The notes: generated from the sequence alone by a model not told the origin. DNA of 31,335 nucleotides from CAMAUF01 sp046152925 (GCA_046152925.1 JBJXFX010000102.1:1-31335), one strand, 5' to 3'; positions 1-8,049 are shown, numbered from the stretch's first letter. A program made the numbers and translations.

Positions 1-1752
1 GGGCGCGCCAATCAGCGCGGCCGGGACGAGCCCGAAGTGGCCCGACGCCGAAAAGCGCCCGCCGATGTCGGGTCGGGCGCGGAAGACCCGCCGGAAGCCG
101 CGCTCCGTGGCCAGCGCGTCCAGGGAAGAGCCCGCGTCGGTGATCGCGATGAACTGGCGGCCGTCGCGCAGCTTCTCCCAGAAGTATTCCAATTGACTAC
201 GCGTCTCGACCGTCCCGCCGCTCTTGCTCGCGGCGATGAACACGGTCTTCGCGAGGTCGAGCGTGGCTTCGAGCGCGGAAATCTGGTCGGGGTGGGTGCT
301 ATCGAGCACGGCGAGCCGGAGCCGGCTCTTCGCCGTCCCAAAGCTCTGCTGGAAGACCTCGGGGGCGAGGCTGGAGCCGCCCATGCCGAGGAGCACGGCC
401 GTCTCGAAGCCCTCCGCGGCGAGCTCGGCCGCGAACGCTTCGAGCGCCGGGACTTCCTCGCGCATCGCCTCGAAGACGTCGAGCCAGCCGAGGCGGTCGC
501 TGATCTCCGTGGGCTCGGTCTTCCAGACGGTGTGGTCGCGCGCCCAGATCCGGGCGACAGTGCGCGTCTCATCGAGCTTCCCCAGCCGGTCGGTGACGCG
601 ATGCTCGAGTTCGGCCAACGCCGCCGACCCGCGGGGTAGGAGGACGCGGGCCTCCGTCAACGCGCCTGCGATGCGGTCGAGCAGCTTGCGGAAGTCCTTG
701 TCGAACGCGGCGAGCCCTTCGACGAGCAGCCGGTCCGTGACGGCGTCGAGGTCGACGCCGGCGGCGGCGATCCCGCGGAGGTCCGCAAGGCTGGCGGCCA
801 GGCCCTGCGCGATCGCGTGCGTCGCCGAGCCATGGTCGAGGACCGCGGCGAGCGTCGCCTCGGGCATCGTGTTCACGGTGTGCGGCGCCACCAGCTCATC
901 GACGTAGAGGACGTCGCTGTAGGCCGGGTTCTTGGTGCCTGTGGACGCCCAGAGGGGACGTTGGACGCGCGCGCCGGCGGCTTCGAGCGCCGCCCAGCGC
1001 GGCCCCGAGAAGATCGTTTCGAACCGTGCATAAGCGGCGCGCGCGTTCCCGACGGCCGCCTTGCCACGCAGGGGCGACCCTTCGGAGAGGAGCGGGTCGA
1101 CGGCAGTGTCGAGGCGGCTGACGAAAAACGAGGCCACGCTCGCGACCGTGTCCAGCCGCTGGCCGAGCGAGAGGCGCCGTTCGAGGCCCGCGAGGTACGC
1201 CTCGGCCGTCGCCTCGTATTGGGCGAGGCTGAAGAGGAGGGTGATGTTGATGTTGATCCCCATCGCGATCAGTTGCTCCACGGCGGCCAGCCCGGCGGGC
1301 GTCCCCGGCACTTTGATCATCACGTTGGGCCGGCAGACGAGCCGCGCAAGGCGCTCCGCCTCCGCGACCGTCTTCGCGGTATCGACCTCGACGCCTGGTG
1401 GGATTTCGAGCGAGACGAAGCCGTCGCGCGCGCCGGTCTGGTCGTACACGGGCCGGAGGACGTCGCATGCGTCGCGGATGTCGTCGACAGCGAGGGCGAC
1501 GAACGCCTCGTAGGGGTCGGTGACGCCCGCGGCCGCGGCGGCGCGGATGGGGGCGTCGTAGTCGGACGAACCGGAGACGGCCTTTTCGAAGATCGAGGGG
1601 TTGCTCGTGACACCCGTGACCCAACCGTCGTCGACCATGCGCTGGAGGCGGCCTTCGCGAAGCATGGCGCGGGAGATCGAGTCGAGCCAGACGCTTTGGC
1701 CAGCGTCGAGCAGGTCGAGGGTGCGGGGGCGGCGGGGCAAGGGAGTGGACAT
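1..1752 (-). CDS. tal-pgi: Bifunctional transaldolase / glucose-6-phosphate isomerase, C-terminus cut by the window edge
   Basis: The frame is open from an ATG at 1752 to the window edge, giving 584 residues; fused Tal-Pgi proteins are usually over 900, so the end of the isomerase domain is missing. The N-terminal half is transaldolase: GVTSNPSIFEKA near residue 45, NVMIKVPGTPAG with the family's active-site region, and WASTGTKNPAYSDVLYV. The second half is phosphoglucose isomerase: GMGGSSLAPEVF, the sugar-phosphate-binding SKSGGT, and RFSASGHFGLVPAALIGA at the cut. The enzyme moves three-carbon units in the non-oxidative pentose phosphate pathway and interconverts glucose-6-P and fructose-6-P in the cytoplasm. 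A GGAGG lies 8 nt before the ATG. The gene is divergent from the lipoprotein gene, with 98 nt between the two starts. The family call is firm from the motifs; no stop codon breaks the frame. Confidence 0.93.
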   Translation of the reverse strand, partial: MSTPLPRRPRTLDLLDAGQSVWLDSISRAMLREGRLQRMVDDGWVTGVTSNPSIFEKAVSGSSDYDAPIRAAAAAGVTDPYEAFVALAVDDIRDACDVLRPVYDQTGARDGFVSLEIPPGVEVDTAKTVAEAERLARLVCRPNVMIKVPGTPAGLAAVEQLIAMGININITLLFSLAQYEATAEAYLAGLERRLSLGQRLDTVASVASFFVSRLDTAVDPLLSEGSPLRGKAAVGNARAAYARFETIFSGPRWAALEAAGARVQRPLWASTGTKNPAYSDVLYVDELVAPHTVNTMPEATLAAVLDHGSATHAIAQGLAASLADLRGIAAAGVDLDAVTDRLLVEGLAAFDKDFRKLLDRIAGALTEARVLLPRGSAALAELEHRVTDRLGKLDETRTVARIWARDHTVWKTEPTEISDRLGWLDVFEAMREEVPALEAFAAELAAEGFETAVLLGMGGSSLAPEVFQQSFGTAKSRLRLAVLDSTHPDQISALEATLDLAKTVFIAASKSGGTVETRSQLEYFWEKLRDGRQFIAITDAGSSLDALATERGFRRVFRARPDIGGRFSASGHFGLVPAALIGAP

Positions 1753-1834
1753 CGGCGTGGCCTCCGGGGCGTGGGCCCTCATTGTCGCGTGGGTAAGGGT
1801 GCGGGTGCGAACCGGAGCCCGTGGCGTGCTCGGC

Positions 1835-1844
1835 GGGCTACACT
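1835..1844 (+). promoter_or_regulatory. Extended -10 element for the lipoprotein gene
   Basis: GGGCTACACT ends 6 nt before the ATG at 1851, which places transcription start at or next to the start codon (leaderless mRNA). The identical decamer occurs upstream of pdxT (6401-6410) and of the luciferase-like gene (18276-18267, minus). No clear -35 is visible. The call rests on the recurrence and the position. Confidence 0.5.
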
Positions 1845-1850
1845 GAGGGC

Positions 1851-3233
1851 ATGCGACGACGGATCGGGTGGATGACGGCGGCCTTCGCCGTGGCGGCCCT
1901 TGCTTTGGCCAGCTGCGGCGGTGGCGACAAGGACAACGAGGCGACGCCCGCGGCGACCGCCAGTGAGGCGGCCTCAGCTTCGCCCGCGGGCAGCGCCTCG
2001 CCGGCGGCGACGAGCTCGCCCTCCGCCTCAGCGTCGGCGACGGGCGCAGCAATCGGCACGCCCGCCGCCACAGGGACACCGGCGGCCACCCCTTCGGCGG
2101 CTGCTTCACCCGCGGCGACGTCCAGCCCCGCGCCCTCGGGCACGTCCGGGGGCGACGCTCGCTCCGCCGCGCGAGGGACTCTCCCCGCTGGGGCCGACGG
2201 CATCATCGACATCCGGACGCTCGCCCTGGCAGGGCCGGGGTCGGGCTTCACCGCCGTCTATTCGACCGGAAGCAAGCTTGAGCTGCCGGGGTTTGAGCAC
2301 TTCGTCGCGCTTTACCAGCAGAAGGGCAACGGCTGGGAAGAGGTCGCGCGCGCCGAGGTGAGCGAAGCCGAATTCGTCGGCGAGGGTGGGCTGCTCCAGC
2401 CCCGCTTTACGAGCATCGATACCTGGTTCGTGCTGAATTCCGGCGTGGGCGCCCACGGGAGTTGTGTGACCGTTTTGCGCACCGATGGCGAGTCGTTCGG
2501 TTACGAGCTTTCCGAATGCAGCGACGCACCGGGCGCGGGGACGGTCGGCGACTTCGCCAACGCCGGTTCGCCGCAGCTGCTCGTCGATCGCTCGGACTAC
2601 TACGTCTTCTGCTACGCCTGCGGTGTGCGCGAAATCGAGTTCGGCTTCTACGTGGTGCAAGACGAACAGCTCATCGAGGTCTACCCCTACGACGAAGTCG
2701 AGGGCGTGCCGCCGGATGTCCGGCGCGTCTACGACCGTGTCCTTGAGTTGGCCGAAGCCGGGCTCTGGAAACAGGCACAAGACGAAATCACGGGGAACGG
2801 CGCCACGCTCAACAGCAACGAGTGGACGAAGTGGGCCTCCTCGGCGCTCGCGGTCACGGCCGAGGGGCGCAAGCAGGCGATCCCGGGAGCGAGCTATCCA
2901 CTCTTGCAGGCGTTGTTCTATGGCGACTACCCGGCTGTGCTCGCGCAGTTTAAGCGGTATCCCGTCGCCCAGATCTTCTCGCTCGATACGCCGCTGGTGA
3001 AGGGCACCCCGGCGGAGGGCCAGGTTGAGGCGCTGGTCGAACGGATCTACGAGTACTCGTTCCGCGCGACCGATTTCGACGAGAAGAACGGGACGGCCTT
3101 GCTGCTCCGCGCTTGGGCGGGGTTCCTCGAAACCGGCGACCTCACCTTCGCGGAGTTCGACCTTGAGGACGCGGTCGCCGCGCAGCCCGGCGAGAAGCTG
3201 TTCGCGGACGCGTTGGCGTTCGTCACGAAGTAG
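1851..3233 (+). CDS. Putative lipoprotein with Ala/Ser/Thr/Pro-rich linker, function unknown
   Basis: This 460-residue protein starts with a lipoprotein signal peptide: basic MRRRIGW, a hydrophobic stretch, then lipobox LASC with Cys22 as the likely lipidated residue. Residues about 25-115 are an Ala/Ser/Thr/Pro/Gly-rich low-complexity linker with ATPAA- and ASPA-like units, typical of a spacer holding a domain away from the membrane. The rest is a mixed folded region, with a Cys-containing YYVFCYACGVREIEFGF stretch near residue 250 and a helical C-terminal part that may form TPR-like helices. I do not recognise a named family. A start at 1821 is possible in frame but would place extra residues before the signal peptide. 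The ATG at 1851 fits the signal peptide and lies 6 nt after a -10 element. It probably acts outside the membrane. Confidence 0.8.
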   Translation: MRRRIGWMTAAFAVAALALASCGGGDKDNEATPAATASEAASASPAGSASPAATSSPSASASATGAAIGTPAATGTPAATPSAAASPAATSSPAPSGTSGGDARSAARGTLPAGADGIIDIRTLALAGPGSGFTAVYSTGSKLELPGFEHFVALYQQKGNGWEEVARAEVSEAEFVGEGGLLQPRFTSIDTWFVLNSGVGAHGSCVTVLRTDGESFGYELSECSDAPGAGTVGDFANAGSPQLLVDRSDYYVFCYACGVREIEFGFYVVQDEQLIEVYPYDEVEGVPPDVRRVYDRVLELAEAGLWKQAQDEITGNGATLNSNEWTKWASSALAVTAEGRKQAIPGASYPLLQALFYGDYPAVLAQFKRYPVAQIFSLDTPLVKGTPAEGQVEALVERIYEYSFRATDFDEKNGTALLLRAWAGFLETGDLTFAEFDLEDAVAAQPGEKLFADALAFVTK

Positions 3234-3345
3234 GGCGCCGGGGAGTGTCGGCCGGGCCGTCCCACCGCTTGAGCCGCACGGGGCCGCGAGGCGTTGGCCG
3301 GGCGGCGGGTGTACGCTGGCGCGAGCCTTTTTCGAGGTTCGTCCG

Positions 3346-3918
3346 ATGGCCGCCGAGGCCACGACCGATCGCTACCCCAGGACCATCCCGCTGCGCAAGG
3401 GAAGCGCCAACCTGCGCCTGATGACGGCGAACGACGGCCCCGCCATTTTGGCGTTCGCCCAGACCCTCTCGCACGACGACCTGCTCTTTCTAAGGACAGA
3501 CATCACCAGCAAGGCGGGCGTCGATGAATGGCTCGCGAGCCTGAAGAAGGGCAATACGATTGCGGTTTTGGCCGTGGAAAGCGACGCCGTGATGGGGTAC
3601 GCGCTCTTCTCCCGCAATCCGGCCCAGTGGACGCGGCGTGTGGGGGAGATCCGTGTCAACGTCTCGCCTGCGAAGCGCGGGACGGGGCTCGGTGGGGCGC
3701 TGACGCGCGAGATCTTCGATGTCGCGCGCGCATCGGGCCTTCGCAAACTGACGGCGCAGATGACACCCGATCAGACGGGCGCGCGGGCGATGTTCGAACA
3801 CCTCGGGTTTCAGCCGGAGGCGCTCCTTGCTGACTGGGTCGAAGACCGCGAAGGCCGCACGCGCGACCTCTTGATCATGAGCTACGACCTGGACGGCTTC
3901 ACGAACACGGTTGGGTAG
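3346..3918 (+). CDS. GNAT-family N-acetyltransferase
   Basis: This 190-residue protein has the GNAT fold. It has an N-terminal beta/alpha part (NLRLMTANDGPAILAFAQTL), a central strand VGEIRVNVSPAKRG, and the acetyl-CoA pyrophosphate loop R111-G-T-G-L-G116 followed by helix GALTREIFDVA. The end has the usual ARAMFEHLGFQPEA motif of motif B. Proteins of this kind transfer an acetyl group from acetyl-CoA to an amine; the substrate cannot be read from the sequence. The open frame extends upstream to 3025 but overlaps the lipoprotein gene there, so the ATG at 3346, where family similarity begins, is preferred. A possible -10, TACGCT, lies at 3312-3317. The stop codon lies at the edge of an 8-bp tandem repeat. 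Confidence 0.85.
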   Translation: MAAEATTDRYPRTIPLRKGSANLRLMTANDGPAILAFAQTLSHDDLLFLRTDITSKAGVDEWLASLKKGNTIAVLAVESDAVMGYALFSRNPAQWTRRVGEIRVNVSPAKRGTGLGGALTREIFDVARASGLRKLTAQMTPDQTGARAMFEHLGFQPEALLADWVEDREGRTRDLLIMSYDLDGFTNTVG

Positions 3919-3965
3919 TTGATGAGTGGATGAGTTGACGGGTTGATGCGTTGATGGGTTGACGG
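3918..3965 (+). repeat. 8-bp tandem repeat, six copies
   Basis: Six consecutive octamers read GTTGATGA, GTGGATGA, GTTGACGG, GTTGATGC, GTTGATGG, GTTGACGG (consensus GTTGAYGG). The preceding GTTGGGTA at 3910-3917, inside the acetyltransferase gene, is a degenerate seventh unit. The array fills most of the gap to the next gene. Its base composition is AT-richer than the neighbours. Confidence 0.85.
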
Positions 3966-3979
3966 GCGCCGTTGCCGCG

Positions 3980-3985
3980 TAGAAT
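3980..3985 (+). promoter_or_regulatory. -10 element for the small-protein/nucleotidyltransferase pair
   Basis: TAGAAT ends 6 nt before the ATG at 3992, just after the octamer array. The spacing predicts a leaderless transcript. No ribosome binding site precedes this ATG, which agrees with that reading. Confidence 0.5.
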
Positions 3986-3991
3986 CGAAGT

Positions 3992-4243
3992 ATGGACGAG
4001 GTCGAGGGTGTCCCCCTGAGCAATGCCGAGTTCGTGGCGCGGTTGCGGCGTGGGGCTGCGCGCGACGATGCCGAGCGGGCCGCCTATTGGCGGGCGGCGA
4101 GCCTGGAGCGGCACGCGGAAGTGCTGGTCGAGCTCCTGGACCTGGCGGACGCGATCGTCCGCTCGCGGGGGCGGCGGGTGGAGAAGCCGCCGTTGCCTGC
4201 CGAGCGCTGTCCCTGGCCGAGCCTGAGGAAGCAGGACGGATGA
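3992..4243 (+). CDS. Small helical protein, possible partner of the nucleotidyltransferase
   Basis: An 83-residue charged, mostly helical protein (AAYWRAASLERHAEVLVELL, then LADAIVRSRGRR) with a proline-rich tail. Its stop overlaps the start of the next gene in an ATGA arrangement, so the two are translationally coupled. A small protein in front of an AbiEii-type nucleotidyltransferase resembles antitoxin-toxin order, but I see no DNA-binding motif and the role is an inference. It could instead be a HEPN-like or adaptor subunit. The start is set by the ATG 6 nt after a TAGAAT hexamer. Confidence 0.7.
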   Translation: MDEVEGVPLSNAEFVARLRRGAARDDAERAAYWRAASLERHAEVLVELLDLADAIVRSRGRRVEKPPLPAERCPWPSLRKQDG

Positions 4244-4794
4244 AGCCGCCGTCGCTGGTCGACAGGCTGCTCGCTGTCTGCAACGTGCTCGAACGCGCGG
4301 GCATCCCCTATGCGGTCGGCGGTGCGTTGGCATTGGCCTACTACGCCGAGCCGCGCGCAACCCAGGACATCGACCTCAACATCTTTCTTCCTGAAGGCGA
4401 TGGCGAGCTGGTGTTCGAAGCCCTCGGTGACCTCGGCCTCCGCGCCACGCCAGAACAACGAAGGCGGGTGGCGGCCGAAGGGCAGGTGCGCCTCGACCTG
4501 GACGGGACGATGCTCGACCTGTTTTTCGCCGGGCTGCCGTTTCACGAACAGTGCCGCGAGCGCGCCCGCCAGGTCCCATTCGACGGCGGCGCCATCCGCG
4601 TGCTCAGTGCCGAGGACCTGGTGGTGTTCAAGGTCCTCTTCAACAGGACTAAGGATTGGACGGACATCTCTGCAGTCCTCAGCGGGACTCGCATCGACAC
4701 CGGCTACGTGCTCGGTTGGCTCGACGAGATGGTCGGCCGGGACGACACGGCCCGTCGCCGGTTCGCGACGCTCGCCGCGAGCGAGGCTGACTGA
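4240..4794 (+). CDS. AbiEii/DUF6036-like nucleotidyltransferase
   Basis: A 184-residue protein of the polymerase-beta-type nucleotidyltransferase superfamily. The strand-turn motif is VGGALALAYY (Gly27-Gly28), followed by the metal-binding pair Asp43-Ile-Asp45 (ATQDIDLNIF) and a likely third acidic residue at Asp93 (MLDLFF). The C-terminal half has SAEDLVVFKVLF and KDWTDISAVL, typical of AbiEii-like and related minimal nucleotidyltransferases. Such proteins transfer a nucleotide to RNA or protein and are often the toxin of a two-gene module, but chromosomal housekeeping-like copies are also common. The ATG at 4240 overlaps the upstream stop by 4 nt; an in-frame ATG at 4087 would lie deep in the neighbour and is rejected. 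Confidence 0.82.
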   Translation: MKPPSLVDRLLAVCNVLERAGIPYAVGGALALAYYAEPRATQDIDLNIFLPEGDGELVFEALGDLGLRATPEQRRRVAAEGQVRLDLDGTMLDLFFAGLPFHEQCRERARQVPFDGGAIRVLSAEDLVVFKVLFNRTKDWTDISAVLSGTRIDTGYVLGWLDEMVGRDDTARRRFATLAASEAD

Positions 4795-4810
4795 GGCAGT
4801 GGCTGGTCCC

Positions 4811-5191
4811 CTACTTTTCCGCGAGCTCGACCCGCACGCCGTGGGCCGCTTCGGGCTGAAGGAAGGCGATGAGCCGCGCAGCCGCGCCGGGGCGCGGTGC
4901 GTGGTCGGCCACAGGGACGCCTTCGGCCTTGAGCGCCGAGAGCTCGCTGGAGATGTCCTCGACGGTGAAGCAAACGTGGTGGAGCGGCTCGACTCCGGCG
5001 TCGAGCGCTGCTGGGGCCTCGATCAGTTCGATATCGACGCCTGGCGCCACGGGGATGAAGGCGATCGGCACCGCCCGGCCGCCGGCGTCGAACTGGATGA
5101 CCTTCTCCACCGGGAAGCCGAGGCGCGTGTAGATCTTCGATGCTTCATCGATCGAGCGGACGTAGATGCCGACGTGGTCAAGCTGGCGCAT
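4811..5191 (-). CDS. VOC-family protein, methylmalonyl-CoA epimerase-like
   Basis: A 126-residue glyoxalase-fold protein. His6 (QLDHVGI), His71/His72 (LHHVCF), Glu55 or Glu58 and Glu122 (VRVELAE) match the metal ligands of the vicinal oxygen chelate family. The length and the LDHVGI...LHHVCF pattern are closest to methylmalonyl-CoA epimerase, which converts (S)- to (R)-methylmalonyl-CoA in propionate metabolism; glyoxalase or dioxygenase activity cannot be excluded. The ATG at 5191 has GGAGG 6 nt upstream and a TAGGAT -10 at 5229-5224. The frame stays open to 6340 but that part is a shadow of the lyase gene on the other strand. Confidence 0.83.
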   Translation of the reverse strand: MRQLDHVGIYVRSIDEASKIYTRLGFPVEKVIQFDAGGRAVPIAFIPVAPGVDIELIEAPAALDAGVEPLHHVCFTVEDISSELSALKAEGVPVADHAPRPGAAARLIAFLQPEAAHGVRVELAEK

Positions 5192-5341
5192 GGGCGGCCT
5201 CCGGTGGGTGCTTGGTTTCGGGCATCCTACCCGCTCGGATGACCGGATCCCGCGTTCCGGCGATACTGAACCCCGTTTGCGCTTGCGCCCACCCCTCGGG
5301 CTCGGAGCGGCCACCCCACATCCCACTCCTGGACGACTGCT

Positions 5342-6328
5342 ATGCCTCGACATCCCAAAGAAGCCCTTTTCGGGGGCGAGAAGATCTTCCCCATCATCCC
5401 CGCCGCCGAACACTTCGCCGGCACCGAGGAGCGCATCACGAAGGCGTTCGAGCTTCAGCAGAAGATGGGCGGCGTCTTCGATATCACCATGGACTGTGAG
5501 GACGGCGCGCCGACCGGCCGCGAGACTGAGCACGCGGAAATGGTCGTCCGCATGCAGAACAGCCCCAACAACAAGTTCAGCATGGCTGGCGTCCGCATCC
5601 ACGACTACACGCACGACCACTGGCGCCGGGACGTCGAGATCATCGTCGGCGGCGCGGGCCAGCGGCTCGCCTACGTCACCATCCCGAAGACGACGCGCGT
5701 TGAGCAGTTCCGCGAGATGGTCGAGTACGTCCGCGAAACCGCTGTCACCGCGGGCGTCACGCGCCAAATCCCGATCCACGCCCTGATCGAAACCCAGGCC
5801 GCCATCCACCAGGTCTGGCAGATCGCGGAGGTCGCGACGGTCCAGGTGCTCGACTTCGGGCTCATGGACTTCGTCAGCGACCACCACGGGGCGATTCCCT
5901 CGAGCGCGATGCGCTCGCCCTGGCAGTTCGACCACGCCATCCTCCATCGTGCGAAGGCGGAGATGGTGGCCGCGGCGCTGGCGAACGGCATCGTCCCCGC
6001 GCACAACGTGACGCTCGAGTTGAAGGATGTGGACTTCATCTACAACGACGCCCGGCGCGCGCGCGAGGAGTTCGGCTTCCTCCGGCAGTGGTCGATCTAC
6101 CCTGCGCAGATTGAACCGATCACCCGCGCCATGTCGCCCGCTGCTCCCGAAGTGGCCGAAGCGGAGGCGATTTTGCTGAAGGCGTTCGACGCGGACTGGG
6201 GGCCGATCCAGCACGAAGGCAGCCTCCACGACCGCGCGACCTACCGCTACTACTGGGAGCAGATCCAGCGCGCCCGCGTGCTCGGCCTCCCGCTGAGCGA
6301 GCGGGTCGTCGGTTCGTTCTTCTCGTAA
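5342..6328 (+). CDS. HpcH/HpaI aldolase / citrate lyase beta-subunit (CitE) family protein
   Basis: A 328-residue TIM-barrel lyase. It has FPIIPAAEHFAGTEERI, then ITMDCEDGAP (Asp51, Glu53, Asp54), the strand IPIHALIETQAAIHQV carrying a likely Mg-binding Glu, and VLDFGLMDFVSDHHGAIPSS. The C-terminal FLRQWSIYPAQIEPI is the usual lid segment seen in malyl-CoA lyase and CitE-like proteins. The reaction is probably cleavage or formation of a C-C bond in a malyl-CoA- or citramalyl-CoA-like ester. The exact substrate is not readable; proximity to the epimerase-like VOC gene is compatible with methylmalonyl or glyoxylate-type CoA metabolism. A GATACT hexamer about 75 nt upstream may be the -10. Confidence 0.85.
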   Translation: MPRHPKEALFGGEKIFPIIPAAEHFAGTEERITKAFELQQKMGGVFDITMDCEDGAPTGRETEHAEMVVRMQNSPNNKFSMAGVRIHDYTHDHWRRDVEIIVGGAGQRLAYVTIPKTTRVEQFREMVEYVRETAVTAGVTRQIPIHALIETQAAIHQVWQIAEVATVQVLDFGLMDFVSDHHGAIPSSAMRSPWQFDHAILHRAKAEMVAAALANGIVPAHNVTLELKDVDFIYNDARRAREEFGFLRQWSIYPAQIEPITRAMSPAAPEVAEAEAILLKAFDADWGPIQHEGSLHDRATYRYYWEQIQRARVLGLPLSERVVGSFFS

Positions 6329-6346
6329 CAACGCTTCCACGAAGCC

Positions 6347-6395
6347 GAAGGGCCGCGGTACGAGAAGTTAACGCTTTTCGCCTCCGCGGCCCTTC
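6347..6395 (+). terminator. Long perfect hairpin after the lyase gene
   Basis: A 12-bp perfect inverted repeat, GAAGGGCCGCGG at 6347-6358 and its complement at 6384-6395, encloses a 25-nt loop. The loop itself can pair (CGAGAAG with CTTTTCG). It lies 19 nt after the stop and before the pdxT promoter. There is no T-tract, so it may be a non-canonical terminator or an RNA-protecting structure. Confidence 0.55.
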
Positions 6396-6400
6396 TCCTT

Positions 6401-6410
6401 GGGCTACACT
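6401..6410 (+). promoter_or_regulatory. Extended -10 element upstream of pdxT
   Basis: GGGCTACACT is identical to the decamer before the lipoprotein gene and the luciferase-like gene. It sits directly after the long hairpin and predicts a leader of roughly 120 nt ahead of the GTG at 6536. I see no riboswitch-like structure in that leader by eye. Confidence 0.45.
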
Positions 6411-6535
6411 GGAGATCAGCCCACGAAGGAAAGCGCGCTACTCGTGCACCTGACCCCCAACGCGGAATGCCGCGCCATTCGCTCCCTCTTGCGAACACGG
6501 ACAGGCCCCTGCCCTTCACTTCAGGACGACCGGCG

Positions 6536-7129
6536 GTGACGACCACGCGCCGGACGGTTGGTGTGCTCGCCCTCCAGGGCGATTTCCGCGAACACCGCGA
6601 GATGCTCGAATCACTCGGCCACTGCGTCGTCGAGGTGCGGAAGGCGGCGCAGCTCGACGCGCTCGACGCGCTGATCATCCCTGGCGGAGAGAGCACGACC
6701 ATCGCCCGGCTGATCCTCTCGAACGCCATGCAGCAGCCGTTGCGCGACTTTTGCGCCAGCGGCCGGGCCGTCTGGGGCACGTGCGCGGGCGCCATCCTCC
6801 TCGCAAAGCAGGTCGACAACCTCGATCGGCCGGGCATCGAGGTGATGGACATCGCGGTCCGCCGGAACGCTTTCGGCCGCCAGGTGGATAGCTTCGAAGC
6901 CGACCTCACTATCGAAGGGCTCGAAGGGCCGCCTTTCCGGGCGGTGTTCATCCGCGCTCCGCAAATCGAATCGGTGAAAGGCTCGGCGCGGGCGATCTGC
7001 AGGCTGACGGACGGCACGATCGTCGCGGCGCGGCAAGGGAACCTGCTCGCGACCTCGTTCCATCCCGAAATCACCGCTGACCCGCGCATCCACGAGTTCT
7101 TTCTCACGCTTGGGGGGCAGTCGTCGTGA
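6536..7129 (+). CDS. pdxT: Glutaminase subunit of pyridoxal 5'-phosphate synthase
   Basis: A 197-residue class I glutamine amidotransferase. VGVLALQGDFREH near the start and PGGES at 49-53 are signatures of PdxT/SNO. The catalytic triad is Cys83 (GTCAGAILL), His176 and Glu178 (SFHPEIT). It hydrolyses glutamine and channels ammonia to PdxS, which makes vitamin B6 from ribose-5-P and glyceraldehyde-3-P. PdxS is not in the window. I chose the GTG at 6536, with AGGAC upstream, because family similarity starts right after it; the ATG at 6467 would add 23 unlike residues. The stop overlaps the next GTG by 4 nt, so at least the next gene is coupled. Confidence 0.92.
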   Translation: MTTTRRTVGVLALQGDFREHREMLESLGHCVVEVRKAAQLDALDALIIPGGESTTIARLILSNAMQQPLRDFCASGRAVWGTCAGAILLAKQVDNLDRPGIEVMDIAVRRNAFGRQVDSFEADLTIEGLEGPPFRAVFIRAPQIESVKGSARAICRLTDGTIVAARQGNLLATSFHPEITADPRIHEFFLTLGGQSS

Positions 7130-8049
7130 CCGAGCTGCGCGCCGAGCCGCTGAGCCCGCTTGATGCGGCGACGCTCTGGCCGCAGCTGCGGCGGCTCTCC
7201 ACGGAGGTGCTCTCGACGCGGGCGGGCGAAAATCTCCTGCTTGCGTCCGGGCTCGCCGTCAGCGGGATCGCGCACTTGCCAAAGATGCCGCGGACGATTG
7301 TCCTCGGCGTCCGGCGCGGCCTTGGCTATCGGGGGGTCGTGCTGGCCCGCGAACTCGCCGGAGGCATCGCTTGGGAAGCGGTCTCGCTCCGGATCGCGCG
7401 CGAGAAGGACGATGAAGCCGTCGTCACGCTCCTGGCGGCCGTTGGCCCGGAGGCCGCCCGCCGCGGTGGCCGCACCCTCTTCGTGCGTTACGCCGAGGGG
7501 TCGCCGCATGGCTTGGCCATCCAGCGGGCCGGCCTTCGCCCTTACCGCGAGGAAAGCGTTTTGAGCGTCCGCCATCACGCCGGCGGGGAACCAGACGGCG
7601 GCTTCCGCGCGGCCCACCGGAGCGACCGAGCGGGCGTGTTCCGGCTCTACTGCCGCGCCGTCTCCGGCCATATCCGCCGCGTCGAAGGGCCCACCCAACA
7701 GGAGTGGCGCGCCGTCCACGATTCCTACGACTGTGAGCGCGAGCTCGTGCTCCCAGGAGCGGGGACGATCGCCGGGTGGGCCGGGATCGGCGACCGCGAG
7801 TGCCGCGGGTTCGTCGACTTCTCGATAGCTGGAGCCGTCGATGCCCTGCTCGACGTCCTGGAAGCCCACGGCCCGCGCCACGCAACGCTGATCGCACCGC
7901 ACGACGACGAGACGCTCGTCCGCCACGCCATCGAGCGCGGGTATCAGCAATTGGGGACGCGGGTGGTCTGCGCGCGCAAGCTGGCCGCGCTGCAGACTCT
8001 GAAGGAAATGGTGGCCTTGCCAGCCGAGACCCTGGTGCTGCGACAATAG
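7126..8049 (+). CDS. Probable GNAT-like protein of unknown function
   Basis: A 307-residue protein beginning at a GTG that overlaps the pdxT stop (GTGA). The segment GRTLFVRYAEGSPHGLAIQ followed by RAGLRPYREESVL looks like the last helix and strand of a GNAT domain. The C-terminal half repeats a similar pattern (LVRHAIERGYQQLGTRVVCA), so it may be a degenerate tandem GNAT. The acetyl-CoA loop is not clear in either half. I do not recognise a specific family or substrate. It lies between pdxT and the R3H ATPase gene, 11 nt before the latter, which suggests one transcript. Confidence 0.72.
   Translation: MTELRAEPLSPLDAATLWPQLRRLSTEVLSTRAGENLLLASGLAVSGIAHLPKMPRTIVLGVRRGLGYRGVVLARELAGGIAWEAVSLRIAREKDDEAVVTLLAAVGPEAARRGGRTLFVRYAEGSPHGLAIQRAGLRPYREESVLSVRHHAGGEPDGGFRAAHRSDRAGVFRLYCRAVSGHIRRVEGPTQQEWRAVHDSYDCERELVLPGAGTIAGWAGIGDRECRGFVDFSIAGAVDALLDVLEAHGPRHATLIAPHDDETLVRHAIERGYQQLGTRVVCARKLAALQTLKEMVALPAETLVLRQ

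Noticed and set aside
1838..2251. Ala-rich open frame opposite the lipoprotein linker
   Set aside because: Low-complexity coding sequence leaves the opposite strand open by composition.
5192..6340. Upstream extension of the VOC protein frame
   Set aside because: It lies antisense to the lyase gene and lacks homology-like sequence; the ATG at 5191 has a good ribosome binding site.
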